From: Phlebiopsis flavidoalba
Lineage: Eukaryota > Basidiomycota > Agaricomycetes > Polyporales > Phanerochaetaceae
Direction: 5' to 3'
NCBI GenBank assembly: GCA_035772785.1
Contig: JAOCPU010000012.1
Coordinates: forward strand, 607,340 to 671,339
DNA: 64,000 nucleotides
Positions 47,698-57,854 of this stretch are shown piece by piece (within the stretch, counting starts at the first letter, position 1; each line of letters opens with the position of its first letter). The notes under the pieces were generated by a model. The model made no database searches. It saw only the letters and a program-made list of their open reading frames with translations, and was not told the origin of the DNA. The position numbers and the translations under genes were made by a program.

Positions 47698-48969
47698 GCG
47701 AGTGTGGTTTCGACAAGATGCACCAATCCAGCATTCAGCTGTCATCCTCACGATACCTGCGATTCTCTTATACGATTCTTCTTCTTCCCTTTCCCGAGCC
47801 TTAGTTCTGTCCGCCTGTAGCCTGTCAGGGCTCGCTCGAATAGCTTTCATGTGGACCTCGACCGGGATCTTGTCCCCAAGGGAGCCTCCGGCGCGGTCAC
47901 CCTCTGTCCCTCAAATCCTCCATATCCTCGCTTCATGTCTCGTCAACGTCTGTAGAGCCGCTCCGACGGTGTGCTATTGCGCGCGCGTTGCGGTACTCGC
48001 CAATTTGGCGCAAGAGGAATAGGTGTCCGTCCCATCCCACGCAGCCTCTTCTTGCTTTTACCTCCCAGAAGATTGTCCCAGGGGTGAGCTCGGCCAGGAG
48101 TTTCCTCCTTCTGCTCGGAGATCACCCTCTTTCTCCTCTCATACGATAGACCATGCCGTGAAGAGTGACGAGCATCTCTTCGAGGTCGTTGAGGATTCTT
48201 CAAGTTGACCTCGGCTTCGAGGATGAGACGACGCATTTGTGTGGAGAGAACGGACATGGACGTGCGGTGAAAGTGTGAGAAACTGCTTGCTGAGCGGTGA
48301 GAGCGTTGTTGAAGGGGTTGAAGGTGGATGCTAAGCGTAGACTTTGTTTCCGCTTTGTGTGTGCTTCGATCGTTTTGAGAACTCGTAATCATTGACGGGA
48401 CGGCGACGACGCTACATGAGAGTAAGCCGTCGGGAAGCGGCGTATTGTGCTCATTGACTCGCCTATCGACCGCACCACTGACACGGGAGCCTGAACTTTT
48501 GCAGTCCGCGACTTGTCTTCTTCGCCGCGTCTACGAACCCTTCGAGATGCTCTGCAAGGGTGTCCTTGCTCGTGAAGTCACTGACTCGCACGAGGGCGGC
48601 GACGAGATCCGAGGTGGGCCATCTCGGCCTTCTTGACCTCCAAGCTCAACGCAGAGCCGCTGACTGTCTCGTCCAGCGTAGTTTTGCTCGAATGTAGAGC
48701 CCTGCAGCTCGGCGAGTTTGGGATAATCGGCCCAGTTGGGTATCTTCGGCGGCGTCCAGCATAGCGGTGTATGCGAGATTCCAGGTATCCAGCATATGGG
48801 GCGCAAATACTGCACGAAATGCGGCCGATGAGATCGCCAGGAGGTATGCGAGGATGTAGAAACGGAACAGGAAAGCAGAGAGAGGCTTGCGGAGAAGCCA
48901 GAGTGTAGTTTTTTCCACGACGTCGGATATGTAGGACGTAGGAGTGAGATACGCCGTGACCCATGACAA
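47698..48969 (-). CDS. Membrane-anchored coiled-coil protein, uncharacterised
   Basis: Starts at ATG 48969 with MSWVTAYLTPTSYISDVVEK, followed by a hydrophobic segment FRFYILAYLLAISSAAFRAV (~48870-48810). The rest is helical and charged: VRVSDFTSKDTLAEHLEGFV (~48590-48530) and DAAKKTSRGLQKF, then MRRLILEAEVNLKN (~48225), LVTLHGMVY, VISEQKEET, HMKAIRASPDRLQADRTKAR and EREEEESYKRIAG (~47850-47740). The architecture, N-terminal membrane anchor plus long coiled coil, resembles conserved fungal proteins of unknown function. Several frame changes are needed, again mostly single-base. I do not assign a name. Coherent helical sequence over 1.2 kb makes it a real gene. Confidence 0.55.
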
Positions 48970-49807
48970 TCGCGTAACTGCTCCTTGTTAATGTTTCACG
49001 AGCGGCGGGGGTGTGTCTCGCGAAATGTTACCCTTGCTCTTCACGAGCAGAGCTCGGCTGGGCGACAAACACCTTCCTGCCCGCTCACTTTGCGCTTGCC
49101 CGTACGGACTTCGCGGCCAGACCCTAGAGGCGGGAAGGTGACTTTTTCGTGAGGATTTGCGAGTTAGTATATTCCGGTTCGTCCTCCCAGTTGGCGTCAT
49201 CCGTAAAGCCGAACATTCATCTACCAGATGCCTCTGGTGCGTACGAGACGTCTCAAGAGAGTATCTCTACGCTTTCAAGGTCTTTAGGGGTCGCTGGAGT
49301 CGCTGTCACGCTTCACGCGGTGAGCTCAAGGGAGGTTTCGTGCTTTCGGCATTGAGGATGGGAGCTGGTATAGAGGAAGATGCGAAGGGTCCTGCCTCCT
49401 CGCTATAGCAAGGTTAACGTTCATGACGGTATCGTGGAGCGTGGTTTGCGGCGTTTAGGGCGCATAGAATGGAGCGCATCAGAGCGCATCAGGTTTCACG
49501 GGCGCATCAATGATGACATGCCAGACAAGTTCTTCCTGCCTATTGATGAGATCGACCACAACGTCCAAAGCCAAGTCTCCTGCATTATTCAGCTTATCAG
49601 AAATTGTAGCTCGCGACCAGCGTAGGATCAATGCGTTGAATACAGGCTTTCACTGTATTCCCGCGCAACAGTGTTTGATTGCGAACAAGTACAAAAAGAT
49701 CCGGTTGGGCAGGCATCGAAAGGATACCATGTCAAACACTCTCTTCAATTTCAATCATCCATCTGCCTGACCTCTCTGCAGGCCCACAATGGTTGATAGG
49801 TCGCAAC

Positions 49808-50450
49808 GTGTTTTTAACAAGAGACGCGGTAGCATCAAGAGCAAGTCTTCTTCCGAGAAGACAATCCGTACTCTTAGGTGCAACGAATAAGCAAGACAGG
49901 ATCCCGAGACGAAGAACGTCGCTGACCTGCTTTGCTCATGTTAAGATACGTGCGTATGAGGCTCTGTTCTTACTCAAATTGTTGAGCGCCCCCGGGGCCT
50001 CAGCCGAATTGCCTGAGGTTACTGCCCTCGTACAAGACCGAACCAAAGCCGCTAAGCTAGAGGCGTTCGTTGTAAAGACTGCCATCGGTACCATCCAAGA
50101 TTCATCGAAAATCTCGTGTATCCGCTCCACGTTTTGTTCTCTGTTGTAAGTAGCCCAGCTCCTTTAACAAGTCTTTAGGCATATCCAGCAAGACAATCTA
50201 GATCAACGCGGACGATGATACGCACATGCAAGCACACCCTGCACGGTTTGAAGAACGTCGGTCGACCCACGGTATTCCTATTTTCATTCGTACTGTGAGT
50301 TTTGCTCCCGCTCTGTACGCATGTCTGCTAAGGATGTGTCCCACTGCAGTCAAGCTAGCGGCATGTTTCCATTCGACTGAGGTTTACGACGAGGAGAAGC
50401 CCGAGCATTTTGAGAGGCTACCTCATTGGCTCTCTGTCGCCAGTCGATAG
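49808..50450 (+). pseudogene. NAD(P)-binding protein gene, copy 3, 3'-truncated
   Basis: Aligns with copy 1 at nucleotide level: the stretch TTTTTAACAAGAGACGCGGT corresponds to the copy 1 start, but its ATG has become GTG. Recognisable blocks are IKSKSSSEK, ELPEVTALVQDRTKAAKLEA, FVVKTAIGTIQDS (~50075), INADDDTHMQA (~50202), and YDEEKPEHFERLPH (~50388). The glycine motif region is damaged, and similarity stops after the KPEHFERLPH block, so the C-terminal third (KTYIVLPSTIY onward) is missing. This truncation cannot be explained by small sequencing errors, so this copy is a true pseudogene. Confidence 0.7.
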
Positions 50451-51314
50451 AGATGTTGTTCAAGCACAACCTAATTTTAAACGCACCGAGCCGCTAGAAC
50501 CGATACAATGCCCGCATTGAAGCACATGTTACACGCACGATTGGACATCAGCGAGTAGGGTACACCGCCCTGGACTTAATCGGAACGGGCGGCGTTACGC
50601 ATAAGGTTCTGAGTGCCCAGGACTATGCTGCATAAAACGAGATGATCACCAGCGTGCGAGTATGTTGGAGGCGGGCTTTGCAAGCTGGATGTATTTGTAT
50701 ACGCCACGGAGACCGATCTCAGATTATACGCAGGAAGTTGACTATAATGCGCGAGTAAGACCGGACTCAGTTATGCAAAACTGGACAGTACGTACTCCGG
50801 TGGAGACAGCAGGACAGGCTCCTGGATCCCTATCGCAGCATCCAACGACGATTGTGGGAAGTACGGGACATTGCAGGCGGAAGGTCTGGCTCTGCATGTG
50901 CCAGTGGAGCCCGGTGTATGAGGTCGGGTGGTTTGAGGTACCTCTACCATACCGATCTTCCCAAAGCCCGCGAATAGTATGACGGCGGAGAGCTTCGCAA
51001 GTGAGAAAACATCCGCTGTATCTGTAAATACCGGCAGTACCGTGGGGTCAGAGTTGTACGAAGGTGGACTACGGTACACGTCAGCAGTTAGACAAGCCTT
51101 CCTGGCACAACTGGGCGGAACGTACTTTCGTGGAAATTCCTGGGAGATTGTGGTGTCGAACCCTTCAGTCGCGACGTTTGACGGCGAGGGCGTGAGGGAC
51201 GGGGGTATTCTCGTTCTGCACGTACTTCGGGTATTTGGTGAACCCCGTTGTCATGCGAGGAAAAGGATAAGCGCCAGAAAACACTTGGACATCACCGAAC
51301 ACGACTACCCGACA
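50451..51314. other. Unassigned stretch before the retrotransposon
   Basis: Plus-strand readings around 50690-51230 (e.g. SVNTGSTVGSELYEGGLRYT, then QLGGTYFRGNSWEIVVSN) look protein-like and might be a fragment of a beta-rich protein. The family is not recognised and frames change near 50,720 and 50,920. Confidence 0.35.
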
Positions 51315-51322
51315 TGACGTCA
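51315..51322 (+). promoter_or_regulatory. CRE-like palindrome in 5' LTR
   Basis: TGACGTCA is the palindromic site bound by bZIP factors of the CREB/ATF type. It lies about 200 bases before the LTR TATA box, so the element may respond to host stress regulators (inference). Confidence 0.45.
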
Positions 51323-51517
51323 CGCGACGAAAACCGCGACGCGTTTTACACCCCCCGACGCGTCTTCAGCGCAGCAGGACTTAGAAATGCGCAGAAAAAA
51401 AAACCATGACCGAGAAACAAAAAGAACAACGCGTCAGCATCGCAGCAGAAACAGTAAGCGGACAGTCAGCAGCAGGCGCTTGGACCTGATTGGCTGCGAG
51501 TAGAACGATCCCCTGAG

Positions 51518-51524
51518 TATATAA
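51518..51524 (+). promoter_or_regulatory. LTR TATA box
   Basis: TATATAA in the U3-like part of the LTR, about 480 bases before the gag start, followed by GC-rich sequence. Suitable position for retroelement transcription start. Confidence 0.6.
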
Positions 51525-51868
51525 GACGAGACGCGGCAGCAGAAAAGGGTAGACAGAAACAAGCCTAGCCTACGTAGCACAGCCTTAGCGACAGAACAAA
51601 TCTCATCGAGTTTTCCCCCCCCCATTTCCTGGCCCGTTGCTGAACTTCGGTTCAGCTCCCGTGCTAATCAGCCTCGCATTCCGCCGCCTCGATACTTCGG
51701 GTACCCGCTCACCTCCCGAACGACCGGGGAAGGTCCGATCTCATCGACCCGACTAACCTCGGCAGAACACACGAGAGTCCCGCTTCCCATAACTAGTCAC
51801 GCTCACGCGAGACTAGGCCACCTACCCATTTCTTATATCTAGCGCCTCTCTTTCTGATACGACATCAG

Positions 51869-51885
51869 TGGAGCCCACCGCGAGG
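51869..51885 (+). other. Putative tRNA primer-binding site
   Basis: TGGAGCCCACCGCGAGG begins with TGG, complementary to a tRNA 3' CCA end, and lies shortly after ACA, a typical LTR terminus, and 131 bases before gag. The primer tRNA was not identified. Confidence 0.4.
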
Positions 51886-51999
51886 GGGTGATCCATTAAC
51901 CGTAGTATTGAATGAGCACTGGCGAGGATAGGACAACAAACAACCGAACCGCATCCCCTTAACGAACTGAATACACCTAACCCCCACCGACCATCCAGA

Positions 52000-52911
52000 A
52001 TGACCCAATCCGTGCCGCTATCCGCCGTCGACCTACCGCTCCCAGGAACCAAAGGGGCGCCCAAGAAGTTCAAGGGGCATTTCACGGAGGTAGACGACTT
52101 TCTGAAATATTACGAACGCTTATGCCGTAAATATAACGTGCTGAACGACAATGAGAAGATCGAGAACCTTACCCAGTACTGCTCGAGAAAGGTCCGGGAG
52201 TTTATGGAAGGCCTGGAAAGCTATGCAAACCGAATCTGGACAACTTTTAAAAGTGATATACGAAAATACTACGAAGCGGACAGGGACAGTAAGCGCTACA
52301 AAGTCCGGGACCTGGAACGATACATAATGCGGACTAGAAGCAATTCCAGCCCAAATATGGCAGCCTGGGTTCGGTACAGCAGAGGCTTTATCAGAATTGG
52401 AGGGTGGCTTCGGACGGAAAACAAGCTGACCTCGCACGAGTTCAATCTGTATTACTGGAAAGGAATACCCAGAACGTTCCGAGCCAGACTGGAGGGACGA
52501 CTCATGAGCCAGAATCCGGACCACGATTTAACGGAACCATTCGACGCACCCGACATAAACAAAGCCGCCGAGTCGTTACTAAAGCGAGACCGGTTCGACA
52601 ATGACAGGCTGCCATCGGATTCGGAAGACTCGACTGAAGAAAGCACAGCTGAATCCAGCACAGACGAGACTTGGACAGATAGCGACGATGAAGCCTACGG
52701 AAAGAGAAAAACGAAGTCGAAACCTAAGAGCGTGAAGACCAAGACTTCTAAGCCGAAGAAGAAAGTAACCTTTCGGGAGCTGCTCAACAGCTCTGACGAA
52801 GACTCGGAGGGTTCGGACGATGAAGGGCCAACGAAGAAGCAGAGAAGGGAAGTGAAACCGGCAAAAGAAAAACATACCCCGAAGCGGAAGACGGACCCAC
52901 CTAGTGTTTGA
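52000..52911 (+). CDS. gag: Retrotransposon Gag, N-terminal part (interrupted by hAT)
   Basis: ATG 52000 opens a clean frame. A capsid-like helical region has KKFKGHFTEVDDFLKYYERL (~52051) and later WVRYSRGFIRIGGWL and YYWKGIPRTFRARLEGRL (~52450). A Ser/Asp/Glu-rich acidic segment follows, then Lys-rich KRKTKSKPKSVKTKTSKPKK. Native sequence ends at 52901, where the hAT element begins; the last codons to TGA 52911 are read from hAT terminal repeat sequence. Gag forms the cytoplasmic virus-like particle. The absence of frameshifts over 300 codons contrasts with the host genes and suggests either recent insertion or better consensus at multi-copy sequence. The frame resumes at 57778 after removing the hAT element and one target duplication. 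Confidence 0.85.
   Translation: MTQSVPLSAVDLPLPGTKGAPKKFKGHFTEVDDFLKYYERLCRKYNVLNDNEKIENLTQYCSRKVREFMEGLESYANRIWTTFKSDIRKYYEADRDSKRYKVRDLERYIMRTRSNSSPNMAAWVRYSRGFIRIGGWLRTENKLTSHEFNLYYWKGIPRTFRARLEGRLMSQNPDHDLTEPFDAPDINKAAESLLKRDRFDNDRLPSDSEDSTEESTAESSTDETWTDSDDEAYGKRKTKSKPKSVKTKTSKPKKKVTFRELLNSSDEDSEGSDDEGPTKKQRREVKPAKEKHTPKRKTDPPSV
52894..52901 (+). repeat. hAT target-site duplication, left
   Basis: GACCCACC, identical to 57770-57777 beyond the other end of the hAT element. Eight bases is the diagnostic hAT length. Confidence 0.95.
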
Positions 52912-52917
52912 GGGTCC
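52902..52917 (+). repeat. hAT left terminal inverted repeat
   Basis: TAGTGTTTGAGGGTCC; exact reverse complement at 57754-57769. Followed by tandem GGTCC motifs. Confidence 0.95.
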
Positions 52918-53376
52918 GGTCCGGTCCGGTCTTTTGACAAAAATTGCCGGGACCAGGACCAGGACCCCCCCCAGGACCGGACCGAGTAAGTACGGGACCG
53001 GACCAGGACCACGGTCCCAGTCCTAACGCGGTCCTAACGCGGTCCAGGACCAGTCATAAACCGGTCCGGGACCAAATTCAGTCCAGACCAGTCCGAACCG
53101 GTTGAGGACCGGTCCCCAAGCCGTATTTCACTCGTTTTTTCTAACAGCACAAAGATAGATTATGTCTAGATGGTAGAATTATACAGAAACATGTATGACA
53201 CTATGACATATGTAGAGGACATATCTCATAGCTGCGTCTTACTGCACTGGAGTGTTGCGGCAGTGGACTGTCTTGAAAGTGGTCTTCACCACATGGTAGA
53301 GTTTGTCCCACCTGGTGCCAGGGTGTTTCTTCCATGCAGCACGGAATGGTGTCTCTACATCAACTCCTAAAAGACA

Positions 53377-53680
53377 TTATTCAACACTGTTCAGATGAAA
53401 AACCAGCACAGTTTGCGCACCTTGTCCTTCCATTACTAATAAGTCCTCTAACCCCTTGGCTGTAATGCGCAGCCGCTCTGCCCTCGCCGTCAGCTCCCAC
53501 TCCATTTCGCGTGTGTTCACGCGGCCGGATTTGATATCCGCAATGCTATCTGGTGAAAAAGTTGAGCTCAGCTTGGCGCTTTCAATGTGAAGTGATTACT
53601 GTGCACTCACTGTTGCACACTAACATTGTAGCCTGAACAGATTCAAGTGCCTGTTCGAGGAACGAGCGGATGGTGGCCAT
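53377..53680 (-). CDS. Small spliced accessory gene in the hAT element (about 80 aa or longer)
   Basis: Exon 1 (53680-53611) encodes MATIRSFLEQALESVQATML and VCN. A GT..AG intron (53610-53550, 61 bases, GTGAGT donor, ACCAG acceptor) precedes exon 2 (53549-53377), which encodes NSIADIKSGRVNTREMEWEL, TARAERLRITAKGLEDLLVM and EGQGAQTVLVFHLNSVE to TAA. Splicing joins the exons in frame, giving 80 residues that are mainly helical. The same frame is open upstream to ATG 53887 with a basic stretch (MSRRNTLVSKSRQ), so a longer protein is possible; the upstream ATG is only about 30 bases after the transposase stop. I know of no function; a DNA-binding or transposase-partner role is only a guess. Confidence 0.55.
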
Positions 53681-53916
53681 GGTAGAGAGAGAGAGACGGT
53701 CAACGTCGGAGTAGGGAGCGGTTTGTTTTTTCCTGCCCAAACTCATCATCGTCACCTTACCCGTTTTGGTAGCTTGACGAAGTGTTAGGCGCTCATCGTG
53801 AACGCACTGTCGAGACTTAGAAACAAGAGTGTTGCGTCGCGACATCAGACCGACATACGGGTGGTAGTCATACACATATAGCTTCAATTAGACAGTAGAT
53901 ACATCATACAAAAAAA

Positions 53917-56900
53917 CTATATAAGTTCGGGCATGTCATGGAAGAGCTGCTCCTCTCCCTCTAGGACTTCAAATGGCGCGAGGTCCTCGTCGAGTTCTAT
54001 CTCCTCAACCTGCTCCGAGTTGGCACGCGCGTGATCGACGATTGACCCTACTCCAGTTGTAGTTCAATGCCTCGATGGCCTCGAAGATGTCCGAGCCGAG
54101 TTGCGTGCGACGATCTGTCGAGACCTGCCTCGCGCGTGAGAACAGCCGTTCACACGGCACCGACGACGCCGGGATGGGTAGTACGTCCAAGGCCATACGT
54201 GCGAGAGTAGGATACATCTGTGAGTGTTGCTGTATGTCGTAGTAGAGCGTCAGTACTGAGTATATTGATGGAACGAAATGACTTACATGCCACCATGCAA
54301 TAGTGTCGGTATTCCTTGTAACGCCATGAGCGACGTCCTCAAGGTAACGAGCAAGCTCGTCCTTTCCAGCCTCCGGCATCACCAGACGCGCAGGTGTTGA
54401 GGAGAGCACGACGTGCGCGACCGAACTCGTCGTCCTCGTCATCCTCGTCACCACCGGCGGCACCTCCGACGGCAACCGTTGGGCTGGCTCGCATCGGTGT
54501 CTGCCTCGGATGCACGTTCTTCGTCACCACGCGTATCGGCCGTGATTTCTTGATACCAAGTCGCTTCGGCCAATATTCCTGCAACCTACGCAAAAGTAAG
54601 TCAACGTGATCGAGAGTGAACGCGTGACTTACCGCAGCATCGACGATCGCTCGTGCATGCTTGCACCAGTTGATCGCGTCTGCGTTTCCTCATCCCTCGA
54701 TTTCGTCTTGCTGCTCCTTTTGGCCACCCCACATGACCTCGAAATACTGTAGCTTGTAGTAAGGGTGTAGGACTGCGGCAAAAATAGTTAACAAATAGTT
54801 CAGAGCTGAGAGAAGTCAAGAATGCACTTACAGATAGCGAGTATATAAACCCGCGTGTTTTGTCGAGGTTGAGGTAGTACTTGTCAAGCTTGGCTAGCCC
54901 GGCCCTAAGAGCGTCGTGGAAAATGGCGTAACGCTCGTCGTGAAGCTTCTTATCCCATCGAGAGAAAAGCGCCTCGATAGACGGGATGACACGGTGAAGC
55001 GTCTGCTTCTGTGTCCGACGAGCCTGTCTGTTGATAGCGGTTAGGGTCCTGTTGGTGTGATGAGAATAGGGCCGGTGTGATATACAATTGAGCGTGAAGC
55101 CTACCGCAAGTATGTCAGCGCACAGCTTGACGCGCGCTTCCAGTCGGCATCCTTGAAAGCGAAGCTTGACCAAGGGATTTTCTTGACTATCTTGCCCCCT
55201 TTTCGAATGGTCGTGATTGGGCCAAACTTGTCGTCCGCTGTCGCAAGAAAAAAACTGTGATAGGCTAGAGTAAAGTCAGCAGCCAGATCAGAAGCTCAGC
55301 GGCAAGAAAGAACTCACTTCGCGCAGGTCGTGCCCTCGTAAGAGCATCTTGTGAGCGCTGCCCCAGCGCGTGTTCCCATGGAGGGGGATGATCAGGGGTC
55401 GCTTGATCCCGCATTGCTGTTGCTGGTGCTGGAAGGCCAACTTTCGTTGACCTGACGCTTGGAGCTAGTAAGCGGAAAGATACGTTAGCCGTTTATTTGT
55501 TGCGTAAAGGTAGATGTCTCGCACCTTAACCGCGACGGACACGTGCGGAGGTTGGCAATGACATCAATGCCAGCACCAATCTTGTTTTCCTCAAGGTCGG
55601 GGTCGTAGTTCCAGATGGCGTCGCGTGACTCAGCCACCGCCGTCTGGGTGACGACGCTCATGAACGCTTCCGTTGCCAACAATATAACGGTGAGCGAGAC
55701 ATCTACAAACTGGTAAGATAGTGATCAGAAGAAAAGCGAAGCACTTACCCCAATTTTCGTTCATTGGCGTCCCAGCCTGGTAGGGCCGCGTGCGTCGAGC
55801 AATGCTTCGACCATGCTCGCCGTGGTCCCGTTGTTGGATGCGTTGTCCGCAGTAGTGTAGCCGAGCTGTATGCTTTCGTTAATACAAGCTTAATTCAATA
55901 GTAGTGATTACTCACCTTGTTGTGGTTTTTTGACGTGATGCCGAGACGCCGACGCGGTCGCAGAACTTGAGGAAGTAGCGTCCGAGGTTTTCGCCGTTGT
56001 GCTGGCCAGATACGATGTTGAAAGCGATTACCTCGCTGCGAAGTGTCCACGCGATATCGGTGACACTTATCCACTGGGCCAGGGCTCCAAAGTACGGGTC
56101 CCCGGTGTGTTCTCGCGTTCCAGAGGTCCGAGTTTGTCGACACGAGCCCGGAGCGCGGGCAGCTTGGCTAGCGATAGAAACTCGCATTTCTTCTAGGTAG
56201 TCGACGAAGGAGTTCTTGATCTCCTTGCGGCATATGAACGAGCTTGGTAGCTCCTTGCTCTTCGTCTTCGTCCGCATGGCTACGAGGCAGTTGCGAAAGA
56301 CCGTCTTGTCGGCTACCGCAATGGCCTGGTTTGATGTCAGTGTGAGCGTGATACAAAAACTCTGAGAAATGAAGGACGCACCTGATCATCGCATACGATG
56401 AATCGCACGACAGCCTTTGTGATGCCATCCTTCGAAAATGCGGTGGGGGCGTCGATGGGTCGGGCTACCAGGTCGAGGGTAGTCTGCTTCTTGAGGGCTT
56501 GAGCTTGCGTGGCTGCTTTCTCGCGCCTCGGCCTGGATCTTGTTCGGAATTGCCTGCCGCTGTTCCTTGATGTTCGCTGCTTCGCACCTTCGTGCGCTGC
56601 GCGTATTCGGGGTAGTGTTGAGAGGCGATGTGACGGCGCAGGCTGGAGTTCCCACCACGGAAGAACCCAGCCTGCTTCCCAGCTTTCTGCTGGATCTTGG
56701 GATCGTTTCTATGTTCGTTATCAGTACATTCCACGTACCGCGTGAGAAGGACGATAGCTTACCTGCACAGTTCGCACCAGCGGCCTCGTGCAGACTCCGA
56801 TGGTGCCATCGCGGCGCTTGAAGATGACTCTCTCGGGTTCCGAGAACAGTAAGTCCAGATCCTTGGAAGTCTCGCATTGCAGCTGAGACTTTGTAGGATC

Positions 56901-57387
56901 CTGGATGCGCACGTCGTCGTCGTCGTCCTAAAGTAAGTGGAGGTCAGTCACTTCACATTGGTTGAGTGGGCACAATTTACTCACGCTTAGCTCAATCACA
57001 TCTTCTTTGGCAGGTGCATCGACATCTATGACGGTCTCGTGCTCTGCTTCGGCCTCGCTGACCGAGGCATCTGAGCCACTCGGGGCGGTCTTCTTCTTGC
57101 CCTTCGATTTCTTACTGACCGGCTCGTTTTCGTCACTCGTCGGCGAATCTAGGGGATATAGCGCTGTGGGAAGGGCGGCGCTGGCGCTTGGTCCTCTCTC
57201 GAGGTGCATCCTCAGCTTCTTCATCTTCCGATGCCGAGCTTGAACTGGTAAGTGTGTCCGCCTTGCGTTTGGACGTCTTCTGATTTCTCCTTGTCGACGC
57301 CCCGTTGACTTCTTGCGCTTTGATGCGCTCTCCTCGCTGGGCACGGACCTCTTTGATGCGCCGCCATTGGAACGACGGTGTGGTCAA
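53917..57387 (-). CDS. hAT transposase (BED finger, RNase H-like core, dimerisation domain)
   Basis: Start ATG 57387 (MTTPSFQWRRIKEVRAQRGE), basic and acidic N-terminal region with nuclear-localisation-like clusters. BED zinc finger spans an intron: WCELC (~56790-56755), FFRGGNSSLRRHIASQHYPE (H residues ~56640-56611). Then LKKQTTLDLVARPID (~56480), the catalytic core TLRSEVIAFNIVSGQHNGEN (~56045) and FLKFCDRVG, TADNASNNGTTA with the conserved Asp (~55850), HGNTRWGSAHKML (~55380), IPSIEALFSRWDKKLHDERY (~54975), VLHPYYKLQYF, and the hAT dimerisation domain PTLARMALDVLPIPASSVPC with ERLFSRARQ (~54215-54115). An acidic tail ends at 53917. About ten GT..AG introns. Frame changes near 57,150, 56,800 and 54,045 make activity doubtful unless they are assembly errors. 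Confidence 0.88.
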
Positions 57388-57753
57388 TGACCCTGAACTC
57401 TGGACCGGTCCGCAAAGTTAAAAATGGCGCACACATGCGGTGCAGTTTAGAGTTTAGAGTTTGCACTCGGAAAGCCCCGAGTGGCTGGCTTGCGCTCGAA
57501 ACAAAGGCGCTGGGGTATCTCGGAAGTCGGTCCCCGACCGTGACGGTCACGACCGGTTCACAGACCGGTCCCAATCAAGCGGTCCGTGACCGGTCGTGAC
57601 CGGATCAGGCCAGTCCTGCTCACGCGCTCATCCTCCAGGACTGGACGACCGGGACTCAGACCGGACCGCACTGGGACCAAGACTGGCAAGCAGGTCCTGG
57701 GCAAAGTCCCAGTCCCAGTCCGAGTCCCCGGTCCTCGGGCGGCTCCTAGGACT

Positions 57754-57769
57754 GGACCCTCAAACACTA
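57754..57769 (-). repeat. hAT right terminal inverted repeat
   Basis: Exact reverse complement of 52902-52917. Confidence 0.95.
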
Positions 57770-57777
57770 GACCCACC
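57770..57777 (+). repeat. hAT target-site duplication, right
   Basis: GACCCACC, identical to 52894-52901. Confidence 0.95.
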
Positions 57778-57854
57778 AGCCGACAATACTATGGAAGACC
57801 TGGTCAATCAAATGAGCAGGCTCCAGTTGGACGATCCGACTACACCAGACCATG
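57778..57854 (+). CDS. gag: Retrotransposon Gag, middle fragment between two insertions
   Basis: Continues the gag frame left at 52901: MEDLVNQMSRLQLDD is read from 57791 and the fragment ends at CATG (57851-57854), where the second DNA element starts. Codon phase agrees exactly on both sides, which supports the nesting model. Confidence 0.75.

Larger units (their letters stand above)
52902..57769 (-). mobile_element. Complete hAT-superfamily DNA transposon (4868 bp) with transposase and a second gene
   Basis: Terminal inverted repeat TAGTGTTTGAGGGTCC at 52902-52917 is matched exactly by its reverse complement at 57754-57769. The flanks carry a perfect 8-bp duplication GACCCACC. Dense subterminal repeats built on GGTCC/GGACC occupy about 52,912-53,115 and 57,395-57,755, the usual transposase-binding zone. 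Genes run on the minus strand: transposase (57387-53917), then a small spliced gene (53680-53377). The terminal repeats and target duplication have no mismatch, indicating a young insertion, although the transposase frame contains at least three shifts. Confidence 0.95.

Noticed and set aside
53170..53370. Plus-strand 66-codon open frame in the hAT element
   Set aside because: Lies just beyond the minus-strand accessory gene with no motif or intron; most likely part of its 3' untranslated region or subterminal sequence.
56465..56734. Independent minus-strand open frame starting MECTDNEH
   Set aside because: Its first codons are intron sequence; the rest is the BED-finger exon of the hAT transposase.
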